Source: Prochlorococcus marinus str. MIT 9313 (GTDB taxonomy: Bacteria; Cyanobacteriota; Cyanobacteriia; PCC-6307; Cyanobiaceae). Taken from it: a DNA stretch of 64,000 nucleotides. Position 1 is the first letter of the stretch. Each line of letters opens with the position of its first letter. The stretch spans positions 1,863,347-1,927,346 of the forward strand of contig NC_005071.1 in NCBI RefSeq assembly GCF_000011485.1, written 5' to 3'. The notes under the pieces were generated by a model, which was not told where the DNA came from, searched no databases, and saw nothing but the letters and a program-made list of their open reading frames with translations. Of the stretch, positions 58,061-64,000 are shown piece after piece. The position numbers and the translations under genes are program-made.

Positions 58061-58142
58061 TGCCCACCGGGGGACTTGAACCCCCACGACCTAAGCCACT
58101 GGTACCTAAAACCAGCGCGTCTACCAATTCCGCCAGATGGGC
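58061..58142 (-). tRNA. tRNA-Leu (anticodon TAG)
   Basis: An 82-base class II tRNA on the minus strand: acceptor GCCCATC/GGTGGGC, D arm GGCGGAATTGGTAGACGC typical of leucine tRNAs, anticodon arm CTGGT-TTTAGGT-ACCAG giving TAG, a long variable arm, T arm GGGGG-TTCAAGT-CCCCC and discriminator A. CCA is not encoded. Confidence 0.96.
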
Positions 58143-58187
58143 ACGTACTGAACTCTAAACACCACTCCAGAATGGGCCTACACCGTT

Positions 58188-59366
58188 GTGCCAAAGATGC
58201 TGGCCACCCTCCTCGGGGAGTTCTCTCTCCTGTTCGGCCTGGCAGTACTCCTGCTACCGCTGCTTGCCACTGAACTCAGTCGCCCCCGTGACGGGCTGTG
58301 GGGAGTTGTGGTGCTCATGCTGGGGCTTGGGCTGATCACCAGCAGCGGTCGCTTGCAGGGCCCCCCAATGCTGGCAGTGATCTGTGGCGCACTACTCGTG
58401 AGCAGGCTCGGGGTGGAAGTCGCCCAAAACCGCTGGCAGCAACTAAGTTCGGATGATCAGCAAGGGCTGATTTCTCGGGAACGATGGACCACCAGCCTCA
58501 AGCAACTAGGCGCCTCTATCGCAAACCTGAGCAGCACCCTCAAAGGATTGATGGAACGGCTGCGGCCAAAACCCAACGCAGACCAAGACTCAGCTTTGTC
58601 CAACGAGATCACATCAGCGGAGGGATCTGAACCCAGCCCTGAATCAGGAGGAAGCCCTGAACCTCTCACCACTGAGAGTTTCAAAGAACTGTTTGCCTCA
58701 CTGGCAAGCATCGGTGACAGGCTCAACGGGTTGATCGAACGGGTGCGGCCAAAAGCAAACTCAAGCAAGAAAAAATGGGTGCGGCCTGAACCAACCGCCG
58801 ACCAAGACGCAGCACGAGCTGTTGAGCAACAGCCATCTACAAGCCAACCTTCATCAGCAAATCAACAAGCCGCCAACACTCCCCCAGCGGTGTCAACCGA
58901 GGCGGCAGCAGCCGATCAAGCAAAAACCAACTCTGAGCCTAAAGAAAGTTCTACGGCTCAAACCAATACCAGCCTCAAGACATCGGTAGCCCCCAATCAG
59001 ACCGCTGAGCAACGATCAGAAGATCAGCAACCCGCTAAGAGCAACCAAACTATTGACGTTGGCAAAACTGACTCCCCTAAGGACTCAACACACCCTGAAG
59101 CAAAGGTTCAAGAACGCCCAGAGCCGAAAGCAAGCCAGCAGCAGACTTCAACGCCACAGCAAACGTTTGACCAACAGCCAACTGAGACTCAACAGCCATC
59201 TCAAGCCCAACAGCCCAAAGACATCCTTAAGGTGGCTCCCGCCAAGGCCCCAAGAGATAGCGAGCCATACACAACTTCAGACACTAAAGACATTCAAGAG
59301 ACACCAGCGGTAAAAACTGAATCGACACAGCCTTCCATTGATAATTTCTCCTGCTGCAGCGACACC
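58188..59366 (+). CDS. ycf66: Ycf66-like membrane segment with low-complexity linker, in frame with ileS
   Basis: About 390 codons with no stop before ileS. Start is GTG 58188 or, better, ATG 58197 ([20 protein letters not shown]). Residues about 1-85 have two to three hydrophobic helices and the Ycf66 pattern ([42 protein letters not shown]). Two related helices follow ([19 protein letters not shown] and [15 protein letters not shown], an internal duplication), then about 190 residues rich in Gln, Ser, Thr and Pro. Normally Ycf66 is a separate protein; here the frame runs into the synthetase. It may be a fusion, or a gene whose stop was lost by mutation or sequence error. Confidence 0.7.
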
Positions 59367-62273
59367 GTGACCCAGGGAAAACAACCGGATGGTGTTGCAC
59401 GAACCTCTTACAAGGACACTCTCAACCTCCTACAGACCAGCTTTGGCATGCGCGCCAATGCAAGCCAACGAGAACCAGAGTTACAAGAGTTCTGGAAGCA
59501 ACAAGGCATTGATTTAGAGCTTGGCCTGAACAATCAGGGCCAAAACTTCACCCTTCATGACGGGCCGCCCTACGCCAATGGAGCCCTGCATATGGGCCAT
59601 GCCCTCAACAAGGTGCTGAAAGACATCATCAACAAGCATCAAATCCTGCGTGGCCGTCAAGTGCGTTTCGTGCCCGGTTGGGACTGCCACGGCCTTCCGA
59701 TCGAACTGAAGGTGTTGCAGAACCTCAATCAAGAGCAGCGCGAAGCACTCACACCACTGAAATTGCGCAAGAAAGCTGCAGCCTTTGCACGCAAGCAAGT
59801 GGACAGCCAAATGGCAGGCTTCCGCCGCTGGGGCATCTGGGCCGACTGGGAGCATCCCTACCTAACGCTCCAGAAGGAATACGAAGCCGCCCAAATCCAA
59901 GTGTTCGGCAAGATGTTTCAAAAGGGATACATCTATCGGGGACTCAAGCCGGTGCACTGGAGTCCCAGCTCCCGTACAGCCCTTGCTGAAGCGGAGTTGG
60001 AATATCCAGACGGTCACACCAGCCCAAGTGTCTACGTTGCTTTTCCAGCAGCGAAGCTGCCCGAGAAATTACGCACATCTCTTGGCAATCAGGGCCTAGA
60101 GCTGCCGAATAACGGCCTCGAACTCGGCCAGGCTCTGCAAATTGCAATCTGGACCACCACCCCCTGGACTCTGCCCGCCAACCTTGCGGTTTCGGTCAAC
60201 GAGAAACTCGACTACTCCTTTGCAGTTGACAACCAAGGTCGACTACTCCTAGTGGCCGCTGAATTGTTGCCATCGTTACGCGACACCCTCGCGCTGGAAC
60301 TCACAGCTCGCGCCACGGTCAAGGGAGCCCTTCTTGCAGGTCTCATCTACAAACACCCACTACTGGATCGAGACAGTCCAATCGTGATCGGCGGTGAATA
60401 CATCACCACCGAATCGGGAACTGGTCTTGTGCACACGGCCCCAGGCCATGGTGTCGACGACTTCAACACAGGTCAAAAGCACGACCTGGGCATGCTCTGC
60501 CCAGTAGACGAAAGCGGAACAATGACAAGCGAGGCGGGTCCATTCGCTGGTCTCAACGTGCTCAAAGACGCCAACCCCACCATCATTGCGGCACTTGAGG
60601 AAAGAGGTGCTCTGCTGAAGCACGAACCCTATGCCCACCGCTACCCCTATGACTGGCGAACAAAGAAACCCACCATTTTTCGCGCCACAGAGCAATGGTT
60701 TGCCTCTGTCGAAGGCTTCCGCAATGAAGCATTGACAGCCATCAACAGCGTGGAGTGGCTACCAGCCTCGGGCCGCAATCGCATGGAAGCGATGGTGCGA
60801 GAACGGGGCGACTGGTGTATTTCCAGACAACGCACTTGGGGCGTACCGATTCCAGTGTTCTACGAGCGAGAAGGTAATGAGGTGCTGTTGAACGACGAGA
60901 CCCTTGCTCATGTCAAGGCCCTGATAACAGAACATGGTGCCGACGTGTGGTGGGAACGCAATGAAGTCGAGCTTTTGCCACCGGCCTATGCCGCAGAAGC
61001 TGAACGATGGCGTAAAGGAACCGACACGATGGACGTATGGTTTGACTCGGGCTCGAGTTGGGCGGCTGTTGCCAGTCAACAAGAGGGCCTCGCCTACCCT
61101 ACTGAGCTGTACCTAGAAGGCTCTGACCAACACAGGGGCTGGTTTCAGTCTTCTTTGCTGACCTCCGTAGCCATCAACAGCCAAGCTCCCTATCGGCAGG
61201 TGCTCACCCATGGCTTCGCCCTCGATGAGAAGGGCCGAAAAATGAGCAAATCACTAGGGAATGTCGTCGATCCAGCGGTGATTATCGACGGTGGCAAAAA
61301 CCAGAAACAAGAACCTCCCTACGGCGCCGACGTTCTGCGCCTATGGGTGAGCTCTGTTGATTACTCCGCCGATGTTCCGATCGGAGCCAGCATTCTGCGT
61401 CAGATCGCAGATGTGTATCGCAAGGTGCGTAACACGTCCCGCTATCTGCTGGGAAACCTGCACGACTTCGATCCCGAGCGCGACGCGATTCCCGTGCCAG
61501 AACTACCCCTACTCGATCGCTGGATGCTGCAACGCACAGCTGAGGTCATGGATGAGATCTCAACGGCCTTTGATCGCTACGAGTTCTATCGCTTCTTCCA
61601 GTTACTCCAGAGCTACTGCGTGGTCGACCTATCGAACTTCTACCTCGATATTGCCAAGGACCGGCTCTATGTGAGCTCACCATCCGAACGTCGCCGACGC
61701 AGCTGTCAAACGGCGATGGCTCTCATCATTGAGCGTTTAGCTGGGGCCATTTCCCCAGTGCTATGTCATATGGCGGAAGACATCTGGCAGAACCTGCCCT
61801 ACTCCGTAGCGGAAGACTCTGTCTTTCGTAGGGGATGGCCCACGGTCCCAGAGACCTGGCGAGACCCCTCAATGATGGCGCCAATGCACCAGCTACGTGA
61901 ACTGCGCAGCGCCGTGAACCGCGTTCTAGAAGACTGCCGAAGCCAAGGAGAGCTGGGTGCGGCACTTGAAGCAGCTGTCCGTTTGGAAGCGCACAGCGAA
62001 GCGCTCCAGGAAGCACTCGACTGGCTCAGGCAGCAAGGAGATCCCGATGTGGATGGATTGCGCGACTGGTTGCTGGTATCTCACTTACAAGTAGGTGGTG
62101 AACCATGGGCAGAACTACTGGCAAGTCAGGACAACGCCTTAGCGACGATCGAGGTTGCCAGGGCTCGCGGTAGCAAATGCGAACGCTGTTGGCACTACGA
62201 AACTGATGTCGGCCAGCACACGACACATCCCACCCTTTGCGGACGCTGCGTGGGCGTGCTCGAACATCAATAA
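59367..62273 (+). CDS. ileS: Isoleucyl-tRNA synthetase
   Basis: Charges tRNA-Ile and edits valine. If translation starts at GTG 59367 ([20 protein letters not shown]) the protein has 968 residues, the usual size. HIGH motif [10 protein letters not shown] (HMGH at 75-78), editing domain with [14 protein letters not shown] and [21 protein letters not shown] motif [10 protein letters not shown] (625-629), C-terminal zinc cysteines CERCWHYE...CGRC. No strong ribosome-binding site lies before the GTG, so expression may depend on the upstream frame. An alternative is a continuous 1361-residue protein from 58188. Confidence 0.95.
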   Translation: MTQGKQPDGVARTSYKDTLNLLQTSFGMRANASQREPELQEFWKQQGIDLELGLNNQGQNFTLHDGPPYANGALHMGHALNKVLKDIINKHQILRGRQVRFVPGWDCHGLPIELKVLQNLNQEQREALTPLKLRKKAAAFARKQVDSQMAGFRRWGIWADWEHPYLTLQKEYEAAQIQVFGKMFQKGYIYRGLKPVHWSPSSRTALAEAELEYPDGHTSPSVYVAFPAAKLPEKLRTSLGNQGLELPNNGLELGQALQIAIWTTTPWTLPANLAVSVNEKLDYSFAVDNQGRLLLVAAELLPSLRDTLALELTARATVKGALLAGLIYKHPLLDRDSPIVIGGEYITTESGTGLVHTAPGHGVDDFNTGQKHDLGMLCPVDESGTMTSEAGPFAGLNVLKDANPTIIAALEERGALLKHEPYAHRYPYDWRTKKPTIFRATEQWFASVEGFRNEALTAINSVEWLPASGRNRMEAMVRERGDWCISRQRTWGVPIPVFYEREGNEVLLNDETLAHVKALITEHGADVWWERNEVELLPPAYAAEAERWRKGTDTMDVWFDSGSSWAAVASQQEGLAYPTELYLEGSDQHRGWFQSSLLTSVAINSQAPYRQVLTHGFALDEKGRKMSKSLGNVVDPAVIIDGGKNQKQEPPYGADVLRLWVSSVDYSADVPIGASILRQIADVYRKVRNTSRYLLGNLHDFDPERDAIPVPELPLLDRWMLQRTAEVMDEISTAFDRYEFYRFFQLLQSYCVVDLSNFYLDIAKDRLYVSSPSERRRRSCQTAMALIIERLAGAISPVLCHMAEDIWQNLPYSVAEDSVFRRGWPTVPETWRDPSMMAPMHQLRELRSAVNRVLEDCRSQGELGAALEAAVRLEAHSEALQEALDWLRQQGDPDVDGLRDWLLVSHLQVGGEPWAELLASQDNALATIEVARARGSKCERCWHYETDVGQHTTHPTLCGRCVGVLEHQ

Positions 62274-62310
62274 AAAAAAAAGGGGGGGGGGCTCCACGAC
62301 AGCCCCCCCA
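62271..62310 (-). terminator. Strong hairpin beside A10/G10 tracts
   Basis: Right after the ileS stop the plus strand has ten A and ten G, then CTCCACGACAG and seven C. G7CT pairs with AGC7 (9 bp, 7-base loop). On the minus strand the stem is followed by three C and ten T, giving a good intrinsic terminator for the leftward 62542-62763 gene. For ileS there is no T run. The homopolymers are also weak points for sequencing and replication slippage. Confidence 0.7.
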
Positions 62311-62541
62311 TCCATCACAACCATGTCACCACCAATGTCATCAGCACTGAGCCTTTGCGTCACTAGCGATATCCAGAGGCTTATCCAAGTCAATGCGGTG
62401 ATGACATCAGCTCACAAGCAGCACACACGCATCCAGAACGGCAGTCATTGAACATTCTGCTTGAAAAAGCAAAACTCAAAGCATCGAAAGGGTGCCAAAA
62501 AATCATTCAATCGCGCAGTGGATTCAATGATCAAGCCTCCA

Positions 62542-62763
62542 TCAAAAAGCTCCAGTAGCAGAATCCGGCAATGGCATAGGGTCAACGTCAGGCAAACCAG
62601 ATAGAAAAGATGTCTCTTCTTTGCTCGCCTGCTCTAAAAGGCCTGCATTCGAATTTGTATTAGCTTCTGCGGAAGGTGATCCACAGATAACCGCAGCAAT
62701 ACAAATTGCAGCAATCAGCGTAAAGAACTTGTCGGTAATCAGCTCGGCTTTGTCGAATGTCAT
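62542..62763 (-). CDS. Small exported or membrane-anchored hypothetical protein
   Basis: 73 residues with a membrane helix or signal peptide (FFTLIAAICIAAVICGSPSA, then EANTNSNAG) and an acidic, Pro-rich end (GLPDVDPMPLPDSATGAF). AGGA precedes the ATG by three bases. Function unknown; its transcript should end at the hairpin at 62271-62310. Confidence 0.62.
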   Translation of the reverse strand: MTFDKAELITDKFFTLIAAICIAAVICGSPSAEANTNSNAGLLEQASKEETSFLSGLPDVDPMPLPDSATGAF

Positions 62764-62900
62764 TGTCCTGATTTGGTTGTGAGGACAACCTGTCCTCGAT
62801 GCACATAGCTTCTCTGCAAGTTCTCTGTGTTGTGTTGACGCGCCGCAAGACCTGAGGTGATTTTGCTCACAGCTCCTCTATCGCATCAAAGGCAATAGGG

Positions 62901-63512
62901 TCAGAATTCACCAGCAACCCGACCCTGACGGGGAAGTCGCACCAGGAGCCACTGCAGCAAGCCCACGACATAAGCCACCAAGGCCACATAACCAATAAAT
63001 GCGGCGACCGCTTCGGTCCACTGTCCACCGAAAACGAAATCGAACAGTCGCTCCGCAACCCGATGCAACCCCTGCGGAGCCTCAAGCCAGACGCGACAAT
63101 TAGCCCCTGCAACGTCCTTGACGCAAGCAAGACTGGTTGACGCCATAGCCGCGGCCATTAGACCGAATCCGCTCAGAGCCCAGCGCCAAATACGCACCGT
63201 TAATGGCAGAGGCCGCCAGGGGGGTAAATCGGCAAGCTCCTCATTAAGGTCTACCCAAAACCAAACTGAAGCCACCATCAACAAGGGTGCCAAAAAGGTC
63301 GTCAGATAACCAATAGGCCTTTGATCGGTCAGCAACAGCACGCTGATGGCTAGCAAACTGGCAATCTTCCAATAGATGGTCAGTAAACGCACCATCGAAG
63401 CCTCCCGACGCACCGAAGCCCAGATCAACAAAACAAATGGCAGGCCCAGTGCAAACATTGCCGCAAGGCGGTAGGTCAGCCAGACCAGAGTGCGATAGGG
63501 GAGTTCAGGCAC
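62901..63512 (-). CDS. DUF3177 family membrane protein
   Basis: 203 residues with about five hydrophobic helices (LAAMFALGLPFVLLIWASV; IASLLAISVLLLTDQRP; FLAPLLMVASVWFWVDL; GLMAAAMASTSLACV; AFIGYVALVAYVVGLLQWLLV). Matches the cyanobacterial DUF3177 family; function unknown. The central loop between helices has two cysteines (ACVKDVAGANCRVW) that may be lumenal or periplasmic. Divergent from the FIST gene. Confidence 0.85.
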   Translation of the reverse strand: MPELPYRTLVWLTYRLAAMFALGLPFVLLIWASVRREASMVRLLTIYWKIASLLAISVLLLTDQRPIGYLTTFLAPLLMVASVWFWVDLNEELADLPPWRPLPLTVRIWRWALSGFGLMAAAMASTSLACVKDVAGANCRVWLEAPQGLHRVAERLFDFVFGGQWTEAVAAFIGYVALVAYVVGLLQWLLVRLPRQGRVAGEF

Positions 63513-63582
63513 TTAGGAGGTTCGTGAAGGCGTCATTATCAATGCTGGCCTGAGTTCCGTCAGTGTTGTTAGGGTCCAATTC

Positions 63583-64000
63583 ATGGAGCCCTTCTCTCCG
63601 CTCAATTGGTTCAGACGCAGCTCATCCCAGGCCAGCTGCCGAACGGCATTGTCCAGCCAACCTTCCCTTGAAGCTGCGGTTAACGAGGTGGCGGCAGCCC
63701 TGGCGGGGGGCAGCTCGGCCGATCTAGCACTCGTCTTTGCCTCCACCCACTACGCCAGCGATCTACAGCGATTGCTGCCTTTATTGCAGCGTCGACTGAA
63801 AGCAACCCACTGGTTGGGGTGTGCCGGTGGAGGCGTGATTGGCACCACAGCCAAAGGGAATGCCTCAGAGCTCGAAAAAGAACCTGCTCTCAGCATCACC
63901 ATGCTGCAGCTGCCAGGAGCCATTCTCAAGCCCTTCTACCTTGAAACCCAGTCATTACCAGACCTAGATGGACCAGCTCAGCACTGGCAAGAATGGGTTG
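63583..64000 (+). CDS. FIST-domain protein, 5' part only
   Basis: From ATG 63583 the frame is open to the window end (139 codons): MEPFSPLNWFRRSSSQASCR, then DLALVFASTHYASDLQRLLP, ATHWLGCAGGGVIG and EPALSITMLQLPGAIL. This matches the N-terminal FIST domain, a predicted small-molecule sensor. Full FIST proteins have about 400 residues, so two thirds lie to the right. Confidence 0.83.
   Translation, partial: MEPFSPLNWFRRSSSQASCRTALSSQPSLEAAVNEVAAALAGGSSADLALVFASTHYASDLQRLLPLLQRRLKATHWLGCAGGGVIGTTAKGNASELEKEPALSITMLQLPGAILKPFYLETQSLPDLDGPAQHWQEWV

Noticed and set aside
62660-62848. Second small minus-strand frame next to 62542-62763
   Set aside because: Overlaps the better-supported small gene out of frame and starts without a ribosome-binding site.

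Overview
The window reads as chromosomal DNA of a marine picocyanobacterium, most likely a low-light Prochlorococcus of the MIT9303/MIT9313 type or a close Synechococcus. The basis is psaA, psbO, a CrtL lycopene cyclase, CrtR, a CbiG-CobJ cobalamin protein, ferredoxin-dependent glutamate synthase, an MPBQ-type methyltransferase, LL-diaminopimelate aminotransferase and many small cyanobacteria-only families (DUF1997, DUF2555, DUF565/Ycf20, DUF3177, Ycf66). The strain assignment is inference; membership in the marine picocyanobacteria is strongly supported.

Layout. 0-7 kb: the 5' part of psaA runs off the left edge on the minus strand, followed by a secreted protein with Asp/Pro repeats, cbiG-cobJ, crtL and a small membrane protein. 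7-15 kb: tRNA-Pro, lipA, a YCII-domain protein, the 1527-codon glsF and a phosphodiester-glycosidase protein. 15-20 kb: the str ribosomal operon rpsL-rpsG-fusA-tuf-rpsJ, then a LON-domain protein overlapping a quinone methyltransferase. 21.5-33.9 kb: pheA, DUF1997, rnhB, rne, two radical-SAM proteins, dapL, clpS, a CPBP protease and aroC. 34-46 kb: a histone-H1-like Lys/Ala-repeat protein, eda, ftsH, sat, psbO, coaBC, DUF2555, tRNA-Ala, small proteins, a type II NADH dehydrogenase, pyrB and an alkyladenine glycosylase. 46.2-55.9 kb: an AT-richer accessory stretch with three tandem TPR genes, a small helix-rich protein missed by usual length cut-offs, and a DUF481 outer-membrane protein. 55.9-64 kb: creatininase-family protein, gatC, crtR, tRNA-Leu, a Ycf66-like segment continuous with ileS, two small membrane proteins and the start of a FIST-domain gene.

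The two most unusual things are these. (1) The three TPR genes at 46.3-53.1 kb are a mosaic. Genes 1 and 2 share a nearly identical 3' module (an iron/2-oxoglutarate-type oxygenase domain plus downstream DNA, 936 bp with two differences seen, both changing amino acids). Genes 2 and 3 share a nearly identical 5' TPR module and leader (about 1.1 kb), while gene 3 has a different C-terminal domain resembling SGNH hydrolases. Modules therefore seem to be exchanged between paralogues, with TPR units added or lost. (2) ileS has no in-frame stop upstream for more than 390 codons. The open frame fuses a Ycf66-like two- to three-helix membrane segment, through a Gln/Pro/Ser-rich linker, to a full-length isoleucyl-tRNA synthetase, so either a membrane-tethered IleRS is made or two genes share one frame with a lost stop.

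Most other genes are ordinary core metabolism. Start sites were moved from the longest open frame where family alignment or ribosome-binding sites gave a reason, and this is stated in each entry.
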